A stretch of 64,000 nt of DNA from Psychrobacter sp. FDAARGOS_221. GTDB taxonomy: Bacteria; Pseudomonadota; Gammaproteobacteria; Pseudomonadales; Moraxellaceae. Below are positions 45,785 to 55,704 of this stretch, piece after piece. Numbering within the stretch: position 1 is the stretch's first letter; each line of letters opens with the position of its first letter. Below the pieces are notes generated by a model that had not been told where the DNA came from, did not search any database, and saw only the letters and a list, made by a program, of their open reading frames with translations. The stretch covers positions 310,001 to 374,000 of the forward strand of contig NZ_NWFK02000001.1 of assembly GCF_002313155.2 (NCBI RefSeq), given 5' to 3'. Both the position numbers and the translations under genes were made by a program.

Positions 45785-47245
45785 TTAACGCGCATCCGGA
45801 TGCAATAAATTCTCCATTGCTTCCACTCTCTGCGGCTCTTCACGAGGAATGAACTTATTAAGGACTAACCACAACAAACCGATTAGTGGAGATATCCAAC
45901 AAACAAACGCATAGGGTGCATAAGTCAATGTCGCTGCACCAAGCGTCGCTGCTACGAAGCTACCACCCATATTCCAAGGAATAAGCGGTGATAATAACGT
46001 ACCACAGTCTTCAATAGAGCGGGTTAACGTCGTGCGTTTAAAGCCCATTTGCTTGTATTTGTCTTTTAATAAGCGGCCTGGTAGCACCAGTGTGGTATAC
46101 ACATCACCGATAATGGTACCAACACCGATGACCACACCGTAGGTCGAACCTACCAATCCAAAACGGGTTTTAATAATTTTATTAAGTTTTACCATAATGG
46201 CTTTCAGGGTACCGTAATGCTCAAGTGAGCCCACAAATGCCAGAGCAAAGATAGTTAATGTGACAACCCAAGTCATCGACATTACGCCACCTTTGGTCAG
46301 TAGTTGATCGACCACTTCTACCCCAGTTTCACTGACGAAACCATCTTGCAGCACCACAAAGATGTCATGCACGCCAACGCCTTGCATAAAGAACGCAATC
46401 AGTGATGCCACAAATACACCGATTAATACGGTTGGAATCGCTGGAAATTTCATTACTGCAGCGCCAACTACCACAAGCGCTGGCAATAAAGTCCATAGGC
46501 TGATGATGTAATTATCTGCTAATGTCTGCTGCATCTGCTGCACCGACGACATATCTACCCCGTCAGAGCTATAGCCTGAGCCAATCCAGGCATACAAACC
46601 CAGCGCAATGATTAATGCCGGCACCGTAGTCGGCAGTAAGCCCTTAATATGATCCCAAAGCTCAATACCTGCCGATGCTGGCGTTAAGTTAGTGGTATCA
46701 GACAGAGGCGACATTTTATCACCAAAAAAAGCACCTGATACAATCGCACCGCCCGTCAACTCAGGAGGTAAACCCAGACCAGTACCAATACCCATCATGG
46801 CCAGACCGACCGTACCAATCGTACCCCAAGAAGTACCTGTCGCAATCGAAATCACGGCACAAATAATACATACCGAGACTAAAAATGAAGACGGACTAAA
46901 AATATCAAAACCATAATATAAAATGGTCGGTACCGTACCGGCAATAATCCATGAACCAACCAGCATACCAACGCCCATTAAAATGATAATAGCGGGTAAG
47001 CCCACTCTAATAACTCGCAAAAAACGAGATTCCATACCTTCCCAGCTACGACCACGCGCAGCCATAAATACGGCAGTAATCAGAACACCACAAGCGAGGG
47101 GAATATGGGGAGTGAAGTCTTTGAAGATGAAGAACTGAACCATCAATATCATGGCGGTCAGTACGAGAGGAGCGATATCTAGAAGGAAGTTTGATGAGGC
47201 TCTATAGCCCTTTACCTCAGGATCGTAGGGCTTTTTTTTGATCAT
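45785..47245 (-). CDS. Na+/H+ antiporter NhaC family (copy 1)
   Basis: 486-residue inner-membrane transporter with about 12 hydrophobic segments. The conserved GAFFGDKMSPLSDTTNLTPA motif lies near residue 178, and the C-terminal half has FGLVGSTYGVVIGVGTIIGD and LSPLIPWNMGGSFVAATLGA near 405. These are NhaC signatures. Family members exchange Na+ for H+ or exchange organic acids (for example MleN, malate for lactate), so substrate is uncertain. A strong AAGGAG lies near the start. It is a separate transcription unit from the second copy at 48759. Confidence 0.9.
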   Translation of the reverse strand: MIKKKPYDPEVKGYRASSNFLLDIAPLVLTAMILMVQFFIFKDFTPHIPLACGVLITAVFMAARGRSWEGMESRFLRVIRVGLPAIIILMGVGMLVGSWIIAGTVPTILYYGFDIFSPSSFLVSVCIICAVISIATGTSWGTIGTVGLAMMGIGTGLGLPPELTGGAIVSGAFFGDKMSPLSDTTNLTPASAGIELWDHIKGLLPTTVPALIIALGLYAWIGSGYSSDGVDMSSVQQMQQTLADNYIISLWTLLPALVVVGAAVMKFPAIPTVLIGVFVASLIAFFMQGVGVHDIFVVLQDGFVSETGVEVVDQLLTKGGVMSMTWVVTLTIFALAFVGSLEHYGTLKAIMVKLNKIIKTRFGLVGSTYGVVIGVGTIIGDVYTTLVLPGRLLKDKYKQMGFKRTTLTRSIEDCGTLLSPLIPWNMGGSFVAATLGAATLTYAPYAFVCWISPLIGLLWLVLNKFIPREEPQRVEAMENLLHPDAR

Positions 47246-47600
47246 AAAAGTATAATATCTCCTTAACGTTATCGCCGTTAGTAATTACTTTGACGATATA
47301 AAACATCAATTTAATTAGAACATCTGTTAAATAAAATTAAATATTAAGGGTATTAAAATATTAAATTGATTTCAAGTTTGAGCTGAAAAAAACTTATCTT
47401 CTAGTATCAACCTCAATTATTCTAAAACTTAATATTATATGAAATTAGAACTCTATAAACTTATGACTTAAGTTTTAATTTAGTATTAATGAAATTAAAA
47501 AGTAAAAAAGCGGCCTAGTGGCCGCTTTATCTTAAAACTTACTTTATTTTTAATAACTAACTATCTTTTATCCAATCACTCACTTTTAAAGTTTTTACCT
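47246..47600. other. AT-rich intergenic region
   Basis: 355 bp between two minus-strand genes, very AT-rich at 47310-47500. It contains the terminator at 47507-47528. No gene is recognised. Confidence 0.4.
47507..47528 (-). terminator. Rho-independent terminator
   Basis: AAAGCGGCC / GGCCGCTTT stem around TAGT with an A-run on the plus strand (T-tract on the minus strand). It ends the 118-residue protein gene. Confidence 0.85.
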
Positions 47601-47957
47601 TTAAAAGCGACTATTACTCTTGGTAATTGGGTTCTCATTTTCTGATAGCTTTTCAATTGTGGCAAACCCTTCCTCATCACCAAAATATAAACGCTGGGCA
47701 TCTTCATCTCGATAGAAGCGTAATTGTTGGCCGTGAGGACCTTCCATCTGGAAATCTTTAATTAAATGCTCCCAATGCGCGCGCTTTTCTTGCTCATTAT
47801 GATCGGCAGCCAAAGTTGGCTTGAGGATGCTCTTTAAATCTTCACGCTCCTCTTCAGTCATAACACTGACTAATTGATCATGCTCGCACAATCTATGAGC
47901 AATTCTTTCGATATCTTCAAGTGTTTCAGGCCCTTCATTTAATTCAATAATAATCAT
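47601..47957 (-). CDS. Hypothetical acidic cytoplasmic protein
   Basis: 118 residues, unrecognised. It is highly charged and acidic: GPETLEDIERIAHRLCEHDQ, MTEEEREDLKSILKP, LRFYRDEDAQRLYFGDEEGF. There is no signal or membrane segment. The start ATG at 47957 has AGAGAA upstream. It stands alone between the two NhaC genes; a role cannot be inferred. Confidence 0.6.
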   Translation of the reverse strand: MIIIELNEGPETLEDIERIAHRLCEHDQLVSVMTEEEREDLKSILKPTLAADHNEQEKRAHWEHLIKDFQMEGPHGQQLRFYRDEDAQRLYFGDEEGFATIEKLSENENPITKSNSRF

Positions 47958-48459
47958 TGCAGTTCTCTTTTGTAATAAATCACATACCCTAATATCAACA
48001 GCTTGTGTTGAATAAGTGGCGTAATAATTGGTTAAATAAATTAAACTTAATGTTGTTATCGTTAATTATAACCGCTATATAGGCTTTATTAGAAGTAACG
48101 GATAGTAGTCTTTTTGCTACTAACGTGTTTAGCTAGTGACATGACTTGATTATCAAAACAGAACCGATACTGAGTAGAAGTTAATAGCAATCAATGATTA
48201 AAAACTAATCATAGGAATTGTAGACAGGTGTATCTATAATGGAGCTATGAGTTAATAAATGGAGCTAAAAGTAAATAAAGCCAGAAGTCATCGATTTTAA
48301 GATAGCTATTGATGACCTAACTATTAAGAAGATAAACATCTATAACAACAACATTGTGTGAAATAAGTCGTTTATGAGATAAGCAACGACATTAATAAGA
48401 AGCTACCTTAATATAACCACAAACCTTATTTTGCACCGATTAAATAATAAGAGAAAAAA
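47958..48459. other. Intergenic region with small tandem repeat
   Basis: About 500 bp between divergent genes. It is AT-rich without a gene and includes two 20-bp tandem copies (48240-48259 and 48260-48279, three mismatches, both starting TGGAGCTA). Confidence 0.5.
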
Positions 48460-48696
48460 ATGCAAAACAACAATCCTCAATTAGATCGTCAAAGACAACA
48501 GCAACTGATTCAGCAATATTTGCAAAAGTTAATCAAGACTGACCCGACTTTGTATTATTCAGCCACCACGGATATTGCCCGCGCTTTATACCCTATGATT
48601 AAAGAGAATCTGCAACGCATGCCAGTAGAAGATCAAGCGCTACTACGAAACTTAAGTGCACGTGATATAGAAATGCTGCTTAGCTTTCACCACTAA
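48460..48696 (+). CDS. Hypothetical small Gln-rich protein
   Basis: 78 residues, no recognised family. The N-terminus is Gln/Arg-rich (QLDRQRQQQLIQQYLQKL) and helical, followed by ARALYPMIKENLQRM and an acidic NLSARDIEMLLS. It is likely cytoplasmic. An AAGAGAAA stretch precedes the ATG. It is convergent with the second antiporter gene. Confidence 0.55.
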   Translation: MQNNNPQLDRQRQQQLIQQYLQKLIKTDPTLYYSATTDIARALYPMIKENLQRMPVEDQALLRNLSARDIEMLLSFHH

Positions 48697-48758
48697 GCAG
48701 CATCGTTAGATTCAAAGTTAGACTTTTATCACGACATGATTGACTAAACAATCAAAGA

Positions 48759-50153
48759 TTATTGACCAGTTTTGACTATTTTAGTAATGGTAATGCCGGT
48801 ATAACCAAAGATTACGGTCAATAAGAATGATAAATAACAGAAGAAAGCATAAGGTAGATAGTCAAGCACTGGTACATCTAGTGCTTGGCTGATAAACACC
48901 CCGCACACACTCCAAGGTACCAGTGGGTTAATAACGGTACCGGCATCTTCTAAGGTACGTGATAAGTTTTTGGGATGTAAGTTTAATCGCTCAAAAGTAG
49001 ATCTAAACGCGGTACCTGCAAGCAGTAAACTTAAGTACTGTTCGCCAATAAGCACGTTAATACTCAAGGCTGACATAGCCGCTGCAGCAATGGCTCGACC
49101 CGAGCTGGTCAAGCTGTCTTTAATACCCGATAACAAGGCAGGTAAGATACCTAATGCTGTTAGCAGTCCACCTAAACTTAACGCCAAAATAACGATGGTT
49201 TGGGTAAAGAACATACTGTTAACGCCGCCTCGCGACAGCATCCCCCCTACCTCGCCAAGCTCTAAGTTTTCAGCAGGTTTATAACCGCCGAAGAAGTAGC
49301 CACCTAACTCGCCGACACTCGGTGAACTGTGCACGAAGGTGACGATAAGCGCCACGATAATGGTACAAATAATGGTGTAGATTGCATTAACCCGCATTAC
49401 GGCAAGTGCTACTAAAACCACAAAAGGCAACACGGCATAGCTATGCACCAACCCGCTCTCTATTAACTGAGATTGCAGTGTCGTGACCTGATTTAAATCA
49501 GCCGCTTTGGTGTCACCCGACATAAACCAAAACAGAAAAGCAGTAATCAGCCAAGCAGGCACCGTGGTATACATCATATTGCGGATGTGCTCGAATAAAT
49601 CAATACCCACGACAGACGCCGCAATGGTACAGGTATCAGATAACGGCGACATCTTATCGCCAAAAAATGCACCAGAAACCACCGCGCCAGCTGCAATCGC
49701 CACGTTGGCATCAAATGCATGACTCATCCCAATAAAGGCCACGCCAAGCGTTGCCACAGTGGTCAAGCTACTGCCTAGTGCAATACCAATAATTGAGGTT
49801 AATACAAATGCAGAGATGTAATAGAACTCTGGAGAGATAAGCTCAAAACCAAAGTACATTAAAGTTGGAATGGCGCCTGACATCATCAAAGCGGCAACCA
49901 TCAATCCAATGAAGAAAAACAGATAAATTGCGCCGATACCGCGCATCACACCACTGGCCATCTGTGCTTGCATATCTTCAAAGGCTAACCCTTTAATCAA
50001 GCCAACGGCTAATAAAAAGCAAATTGCTAATATTAATGATAAATGCGGAACCCAGCCAAAACCGATCATGGTCACACCCATAATGGCGATAATTAGCGTG
50101 GAGAGAATAAACGCCATCTTTGGCGAAACTTGAGATAATATTTGTGGAGGCAT
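48759..50153 (-). CDS. Na+/H+ antiporter NhaC family (copy 2)
   Basis: 464-residue membrane transporter, about 11 hydrophobic segments. The NhaC motif GAFFGDKMSPLSDTCTIAAS is near residue 160, and NVLIGEQYLSLLLAGTAF and NPLVPWSVCGVFISQALDV near 390 complete the pattern. It is a paralogue of the protein at 45785 but clearly divergent. It follows phhB by 108 bp on the same strand, so it may be expressed with the phenylalanine hydroxylase genes; a role in aromatic amino-acid or organic acid uptake is a hypothesis. Confidence 0.9.
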   Translation of the reverse strand: MPPQILSQVSPKMAFILSTLIIAIMGVTMIGFGWVPHLSLILAICFLLAVGLIKGLAFEDMQAQMASGVMRGIGAIYLFFFIGLMVAALMMSGAIPTLMYFGFELISPEFYYISAFVLTSIIGIALGSSLTTVATLGVAFIGMSHAFDANVAIAAGAVVSGAFFGDKMSPLSDTCTIAASVVGIDLFEHIRNMMYTTVPAWLITAFLFWFMSGDTKAADLNQVTTLQSQLIESGLVHSYAVLPFVVLVALAVMRVNAIYTIICTIIVALIVTFVHSSPSVGELGGYFFGGYKPAENLELGEVGGMLSRGGVNSMFFTQTIVILALSLGGLLTALGILPALLSGIKDSLTSSGRAIAAAAMSALSINVLIGEQYLSLLLAGTAFRSTFERLNLHPKNLSRTLEDAGTVINPLVPWSVCGVFISQALDVPVLDYLPYAFFCYLSFLLTVIFGYTGITITKIVKTGQ

Positions 50154-50261
50154 AACACATCCTTATGTTGCCGTTGTCTTAAAAATCCATTTTATTTTAA
50201 GTGTTGTTGATTGTATAGCACTGGCTAATCATTCTAGCCAGCGCTTGTTTATTAGGTTAAT

Positions 50262-50606
50262 TCACACTTTATTAAACAGCTCATCGGTCTTTGCCGCCAT
50301 CACAAAATCATTGCGGTGTAACCCCTTGATACTATGTGACCACCAGCTAACAGTAGCCTTACCCCATTCGACTAGAATACCAGGGTGATGACCCTCAGCT
50401 TCACTAATTTCTGCCAGCTCATTGGCAAACTTCATCGCTGCCATAAAGTTTTTGAATTTATAGACGCGGTGTAGCTGTTTAATACCATCAACCTCGACCA
50501 GTGTCCACTCAGGGATTTGAGTCATTAACTCATTGGCTTCGTCTTGAGACACTGTCGGGGCACCAATACGGCAGGCTTCACAGCTTGATTGAGATAGAGT
50601 TGTCAT
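50262..50606 (-). CDS. phhB: Pterin-4a-carbinolamine dehydratase
   Basis: 114 residues; regenerates the pterin cofactor used by PhhA by dehydrating the carbinolamine. Family marks are [19 protein letters not shown] near residue 25, [20 protein letters not shown] near 50, and [20 protein letters not shown] near 70, where the HHP motif holds the active-site His pair. The last segment [20 protein letters not shown] is also typical. It follows phhA on the same strand, as in other bacteria. Confidence 0.95.
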   Translation of the reverse strand: MTTLSQSSCEACRIGAPTVSQDEANELMTQIPEWTLVEVDGIKQLHRVYKFKNFMAAMKFANELAEISEAEGHHPGILVEWGKATVSWWSHSIKGLHRNDFVMAAKTDELFNKV

Positions 50607-50714
50607 GATAATTCCTTTTATTTATTTTTGATTGAGTTGTTTTTATGTCAGGTTTTGGGATTTAATTTTCAAATAGCACTTTGGGATTAGTACGCATCAA
50701 GCTAATACAAGCTA

Positions 50715-51554
50715 CTAATAAGTCGGTTCAAACAAGCCTAACGACATGGCCTTTCTAACATCGCTCATGACATCGCTACTAGCAATATCAAACAAGCTAT
50801 CCAAATCATCTATCACATAATAAATGGGCTGAATGTGGTCAATACGATAAGGGGTGCGCAGTACATCTATCAAGTCAAACGCTCGATACTCAGGCTCACC
50901 GCTTAGCGCATAAACCGTTTCGGATGGAGAGCTTAATATACCACCGCCATAAATACGGCGCTCATCTGGATTATGACCCACTAAACCAAACTCAATGGTG
51001 AACCAATACATACGCGCTAAAAAAACCCGCTCCTCTTTACTCGCTTCAAGACCAAGCTTGCCATAGGTCTCATTAAACGCTGCAAACGCAGGATGTGTCA
51101 GCAGTGGGCAGTGCCCGACAATCTCATGAAAGATGTCCGGCTCTTGGATATAATCCATGTCCTCTTGCCGGCGAATAAAGGTTGCTACCGGAAACTGTTT
51201 ATTGGCTAGCAGTTTGAAAAATTTACCAAAACTGATTAATGCAGGTACCGCAGCTGTTTGCCAACCTGTGGTGCTTTGAAGCACCTCATCGATATCACTC
51301 AGCTGTGGAATAGTATTTGAAGATAAGTTAAGTTTCTCAAGTCCTTCTAGATACTCTGGGCAGGCACGATTGGGAATCTGCTTTTCTTGACGTGATAGTA
51401 AAGCTTGCCACATCTCATTTTCAGGCTGACTGTATTGAATGAAACCATTAGCGTCAGGGGTATGTGAGACGTACGGCTCTTTGGTCAGTGCAGAGGTCGA
51501 TGAATGCTGATTTTGCGTCAGCGAGGCTTGAGTCGGTGAAGCAGTGCGTTCCAT
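50715..51554 (-). CDS. phhA: Phenylalanine-4-hydroxylase
   Basis: 279 residues, bacterial monomeric-type PAH: phenylalanine + tetrahydropterin + O2 to tyrosine. The first 20 residues are variable. The iron-binding set is DIFHEIVGHCPLLTHPAFA near residue 142 (two His) and the Glu in WFTIEFGLVG near 186. The substrate and pterin region shows VATFIRRQEDMDYIQEPD and RRIYGGGILSSPSETVYAL. GEPEYRAFDLIDVLRTPYRID is characteristic of the C-terminal portion. It lies between hpd and phhB, all on the minus strand. Confidence 0.96.
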   Translation of the reverse strand: MERTASPTQASLTQNQHSSTSALTKEPYVSHTPDANGFIQYSQPENEMWQALLSRQEKQIPNRACPEYLEGLEKLNLSSNTIPQLSDIDEVLQSTTGWQTAAVPALISFGKFFKLLANKQFPVATFIRRQEDMDYIQEPDIFHEIVGHCPLLTHPAFAAFNETYGKLGLEASKEERVFLARMYWFTIEFGLVGHNPDERRIYGGGILSSPSETVYALSGEPEYRAFDLIDVLRTPYRIDHIQPIYYVIDDLDSLFDIASSDVMSDVRKAMSLGLFEPTY

Positions 51555-51778
51555 GCCAGCTTTCCTTATATATATAGTGGTTAGAATAAATGGTGAGTTT
51601 TAGCCGTTGTCGTATTAGGCAAACTTGGTTAGACAAACTCCTTTTATCTAACCAAGCTTTGGTTTAACCCTACGACACTACACTCAGTCTCATCCAAATG
51701 ATTTAATGAATGATAGCGTAATTAGAGCTATCTACACGGCTAAAAGTATCGTTATGAATATTTAGCGAACCTGTCATG

Positions 51779-52897
51779 TTAAGCACTAACAGCGTCGGAA
51801 TCATCTTTTTTACCGTCGGTTTCAATCGCACCACGGCGCAACTGATCACGTTCGATAGATTCAAACAAGGCTTTAAAGTTACCTTCACCAAAGCCTTCTT
51901 CATAGTCGCCTTTGCGCTGGATGAACTCAAAGAATACTGGACTACCCAAAATGGTCTCTGAGAAGATTTGCAGTAACAATCTTGGCGTACCATCTTCAGT
52001 AGTACCATCTAATAAGATGCCACGAGTTTGTAGTTCTTTAACGTCTTCACCGTGACCCGGTAAGCGTTCATCTAGCATTTTATAATAAGTATCATTCGGA
52101 GCGGTCATCAATGGAATGCCCGACTTTTTAAGCATATCGATACTGTCTAATAGATTATCGCTTAACAAGGCAATATGCTGAATACCTTCACCATTAAACT
52201 GCATCAGATACTCTTCAATCTGACCGCCGCCTTGACGAGACTCTTCATTCAACGGGATACGAATCTTACCATCTGGCGCGGTCATTGCTTTACTGGTTAG
52301 GCCGGTGTACTCGCCTTTAATATCGAAATAACGAATCTCACGGAAGTTAAAGATACGCTCGTAGAAATTAGCCCAATAAGCCATACGTCCACGATAAACG
52401 TTGTGCGTTAAGTGATCGATAACCTTAAAGCCAAAGCCTTTGGGCTTTCTATCAACACCAGGTAGGAATTCGAAATCGATGTCGTAAATTGAGCTGCCTT
52501 CATCAAAGCGGTCGATAAGGTAAATCAACGAACCGCCAATGCCCTTAATAGCGGGTAATTTAAGCTCCATCACACCGGTAGGCACTTCGACAGGTTGTGC
52601 GCCCATTTCAATGGCACGTTTATATGCTTTACGAGAGTCTTCTACACGAAAGCCCATGCTACACGCACCCGGTCCATGCTCTTCGACAAAGTAGCTGGCG
52701 TGACTTTTTGGCTCACGGTTTAAGATAAGGTTGATATCCCCTTGGCGATACAAGGCCACATCTTTTGATCTGTGATTGGCGACATGAGTAAAGCCGAGCT
52801 TTTGAAACAGCTCTTCGACTAACTTAGGCTCAGGTGAGGCAAATTCCACAAAGTCAAAACCACGTAGTCCCATCGGGTTATCAAATAAATCTGCCAT
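51779..52897 (-). CDS. hpd: 4-Hydroxyphenylpyruvate dioxygenase
   Basis: 372 residues; converts 4-hydroxyphenylpyruvate to homogentisate. Two vicinal-oxygen-chelate domains: [17 protein letters not shown] at the N-terminus, and [20 protein letters not shown] near residue 170 with the first iron His. The second His is in [12 protein letters not shown] near 246, and the Glu in [23 protein letters not shown] near 330. It is upstream of phhA (224 bp) and divergent from the LysR gene. The reaction's product needs homogentisate dioxygenase, not found in this window. Confidence 0.96.
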   Translation of the reverse strand: MADLFDNPMGLRGFDFVEFASPEPKLVEELFQKLGFTHVANHRSKDVALYRQGDINLILNREPKSHASYFVEEHGPGACSMGFRVEDSRKAYKRAIEMGAQPVEVPTGVMELKLPAIKGIGGSLIYLIDRFDEGSSIYDIDFEFLPGVDRKPKGFGFKVIDHLTHNVYRGRMAYWANFYERIFNFREIRYFDIKGEYTGLTSKAMTAPDGKIRIPLNEESRQGGGQIEEYLMQFNGEGIQHIALLSDNLLDSIDMLKKSGIPLMTAPNDTYYKMLDERLPGHGEDVKELQTRGILLDGTTEDGTPRLLLQIFSETILGSPVFFEFIQRKGDYEEGFGEGNFKALFESIERDQLRRGAIETDGKKDDSDAVSA

Positions 52898-53012
52898 GTT
52901 AAATCATCCTTAATTTAATTAATTAATAAAAGTTATTGACGCTGTAATCATATTAGAATAGGTTTATTTATAAGACTAATCGTTTTTTATGATTTATTTA
53001 TCAGGAAATATT

Positions 53013-53939
53013 ATGAATGTAACCTTGCGTCAACTAAATGCGTTTATTCAAGTGGCGGAAACCGGTAGTTTTACGCGTGCCAGCGATAAGATGCACTTGA
53101 CCCAATCTGCGGTCAGCGGGCTGATTAAGGAGCTTGAAAATAACTTAAATGTGGTTTTATTTGACCGCACCACACGCCAGCTATCCTTATCTGTGGTTGG
53201 TCATCACTTATTACCGCAAGCTAAGCGGGTGCTAAACGAGCTCACCTTATTTGAAAATGAAGCCTCAAGTTTGACCAGTCTGGCGCAAGGCACGGTACGT
53301 CTTGCCGCGTCACAGTTTGCAGCTTCGTCTATGCCGGCAGTAATTGCTCAATTCGCCAAAGTGTATCCAGACATTAAGGTGAGCTTACTGGACTGCTCAG
53401 CCGAGGATGTGTTGCAACATATTGAGAATATCGAAGTGGACTTGGGTGTGGGCGTTGAGCTAAGTGCTGAACAACACGATGATAATTTACGCGCAGATTT
53501 ATTGTATGAGTTACCGTTTTGTATTGTGGTTCCGCAGCAGCACCCCTTGGCAAACAAATCGATAGTCAACTGGGATGACTTACTAAACCTGCCTTTGATT
53601 ACCTTAAATGGCCCCTTTATTGATCAGGTCGCATTAGAGCTTAATGAGCATATGGCACAGCAAATAAAAAATGCCGCCTATAAAGTAAATTTCATGTCCA
53701 CTGCGCTTGAGATGACCCGTCAAGGTTTTGGCATCACCTTGTGTCTGCCCTATATGCCTGAAGTCATTGACTGGGTCAGCGCCAATCAACTGGTGCTAAA
53801 ACCTTTAACCAATCCAATTAAATCTCGCAAGTTTTATATTTATCAGCGTTCATCTCGCGCTTTATCCCCGGCAAGCAAAACGTTTAAGAAATTTTTACAA
53901 AGCTATTTTGAGGACTATTTCACTGATATATCCAAATAA
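53013..53939 (+). CDS. LysR-family transcriptional regulator
   Basis: 308 residues. ATG at 53013 (MNVTLRQLNAF) has CAGGA upstream; an earlier in-frame codon (52989) is less likely. The winged helix-turn-helix is FTRASDKMHLTQSAVSGLIK near residue 20. The effector domain starts TVRLAASQFAASSMPAVIA near 95. It is divergent from hpd across 115 bp, the typical layout for a LysR activator of the neighbouring operon, so control of hpd/phhA by this protein is plausible, not proven. Confidence 0.88.
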   Translation: MNVTLRQLNAFIQVAETGSFTRASDKMHLTQSAVSGLIKELENNLNVVLFDRTTRQLSLSVVGHHLLPQAKRVLNELTLFENEASSLTSLAQGTVRLAASQFAASSMPAVIAQFAKVYPDIKVSLLDCSAEDVLQHIENIEVDLGVGVELSAEQHDDNLRADLLYELPFCIVVPQQHPLANKSIVNWDDLLNLPLITLNGPFIDQVALELNEHMAQQIKNAAYKVNFMSTALEMTRQGFGITLCLPYMPEVIDWVSANQLVLKPLTNPIKSRKFYIYQRSSRALSPASKTFKKFLQSYFEDYFTDISK

Positions 53940-54314
53940 CATATCCAATTAAAATACTCAAAAATACATATTCAAAAATAAATGTTTATTCATCTATTCA
54001 CCTGCGCTCGAGCTTGCTCTTTGAACTACTTTTTAAACATTGCTTACATGTTGAGTTGTACATTATTTGAACGTTATCACCTATTTAAAGGCTATAAACA
54101 GTGTTTTTAAATTTAATAATAGCGCCTTTATCGTTAACTAAAACTTTCTAAAAAATTGCAATAAGTCACTTGCAAAGCACTTAAATTTAAATTACATTAG
54201 ACATAACTGATTACTTATAACGTAATTTAAATTTTAATTTACATCGAGTTTTACACTATAAATAAACGGTGTTTATCGTACCCTCTAATAAACCTCTCAG
54301 AAAAAGGATTTTCT
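53940..54314. other. Intergenic region upstream of fahA
   Basis: 375 bp, AT-rich. It contains the long inverted repeat at 54183-54234. An AGAAAAAGGATTTTCT segment gives the ribosome-binding site before the fahA ATG at 54315. Confidence 0.5.
54183..54234. promoter_or_regulatory. 13-bp perfect inverted repeat, candidate operator
   Basis: AAATTTAAATTAC (54183-54195) and GTAATTTAAATTT (54222-54234) are exact reverse complements separated by 26 bp. It is AT-rich and has no terminator T-tract. Location 80 bp before fahA fits a regulator binding site, possibly for the LysR or IclR protein nearby; not demonstrated. Confidence 0.45.
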
Positions 54315-55604
54315 ATGATTACTTTAGATAAAACATTGACCTCATTTGTAGACGTTGCTGCTGACAGTGACTTCTCTATTCACAACCTACCTTACGGTAT
54401 CTTTAGCGAAACCAAAGACGGCAAACGTCGTGCCGGTATCGCTATTGGCAATAAAGTATTGGATTTATCAGTACTTGAAGAAGCGGGCTTATTAAAACTG
54501 TCTGGCGGTCCGTACTTTGACAAGCCAACCTTAAACAGCTTTATCGAGTCAGGTCGTGACAACTGGACGACAGCCCGCAATACAGTACAGAAATTATTGT
54601 CTGCTGATACCGATACGCTGCGTGACAATTCAGAACTACAAGCCAAAGCCCTATTCAATCAAGATGACGTGACCATGCATCTACCTTTGCATGTGCCTGG
54701 TTATACTGACTTTTATTCTTCAAGAGAACATGCGACCAACGTCGGTACCATGTTCCGTGACCCAAATAATGCATTATTGCCAAACTGGACTGAGCTTCCT
54801 GTTGGCTACAATGGCCGTGCCAGCACCGTTATCGTTAGTGGTCATGATGTGGTACGCCCTTCTGGTCAGATTAAACCAAACGCTGATGAGCGCCCAGTTT
54901 TCTCAGCCTGTAAGCGTTTAGATTTTGAATTAGAAACCGCATTTGTGGTTGGTAAACCCAATCATATCGGCCAGCCTATCTCTATCGATGATGCATGGGA
55001 TCACATTTTTGGCATGGTGCTACTAAATGACTGGTCAGCACGTGATATCCAAAAATGGGAATACGTACCTTTAGGTCCGTTTAATGCCAAAACCTTTGCC
55101 TCTTCTATCTCACCTTGGATTGTGACCTTAGATGCGTTAGAACCGTTTAAAACTTCTGTACCGGTTCAGGATCCACAACCTCTGGCCTACCTACGTGAAG
55201 ACAAAAAAGACAACACTTATGACATCAACTTGTCAGTTGAGCTGATGGCAGATCAAGCAAATGCATCGACTGTGGTCTGTGAGACCAACTTTAAATACAT
55301 GTACTGGTCAATGGCACAGCAGCTGACACACCACACCATTGGTGGCTGTGAAGTTGAAGTTGGTGATTTGATGGGTTCAGGTACTATTTCAGGCCCAACA
55401 CCAGATTCATACGGCTCAATGCTTGAGATTGCTTGGAATGCGACCAAACCAGTTGACATTGGTAATGGTCAAACCCGTACCTTTATTGAAGACGGTGATA
55501 CGGTGATTATGAAGGGCTACAGCGAAAAAGATGGCATTCGCGTTGGCTTTGGTGAAGTGCGCGGCAAGGTATTGCCAGCCTTAAACTTCAATTTTGATAA
55601 ATAA
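54315..55604 (+). CDS. fahA: Fumarylacetoacetase
   Basis: 429 residues; hydrolyses fumarylacetoacetate to fumarate and acetoacetate, the last step of tyrosine breakdown. The N-terminal SH3-like domain (HNLPYGIFSETKDGKRRAGI) is followed by the active-site region: TDFYSSREHATNVGTMFRDP near residue 137 (catalytic His and metal Asp), ELETAFVVGKPNHIG near 205, NDWSARDIQKWEYVPLGPFN near 240, and GDLMGSGTISGP near 355. It is intact. AAAAAGGATT lies before ATG. It is followed by the VOC gene at 100 bp. Confidence 0.96.
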   Translation: MITLDKTLTSFVDVAADSDFSIHNLPYGIFSETKDGKRRAGIAIGNKVLDLSVLEEAGLLKLSGGPYFDKPTLNSFIESGRDNWTTARNTVQKLLSADTDTLRDNSELQAKALFNQDDVTMHLPLHVPGYTDFYSSREHATNVGTMFRDPNNALLPNWTELPVGYNGRASTVIVSGHDVVRPSGQIKPNADERPVFSACKRLDFELETAFVVGKPNHIGQPISIDDAWDHIFGMVLLNDWSARDIQKWEYVPLGPFNAKTFASSISPWIVTLDALEPFKTSVPVQDPQPLAYLREDKKDNTYDINLSVELMADQANASTVVCETNFKYMYWSMAQQLTHHTIGGCEVEVGDLMGSGTISGPTPDSYGSMLEIAWNATKPVDIGNGQTRTFIEDGDTVIMKGYSEKDGIRVGFGEVRGKVLPALNFNFDK

Positions 55605-55704
55605 TCAGCCAAATAGTCCCGTTTAGACCCAGTAGGTTTAAACCTAATCAGTTTAAACCTATTAAATTGACTGTATAAAGTGACACCATCAAAAGGAATT
55701 TGAT

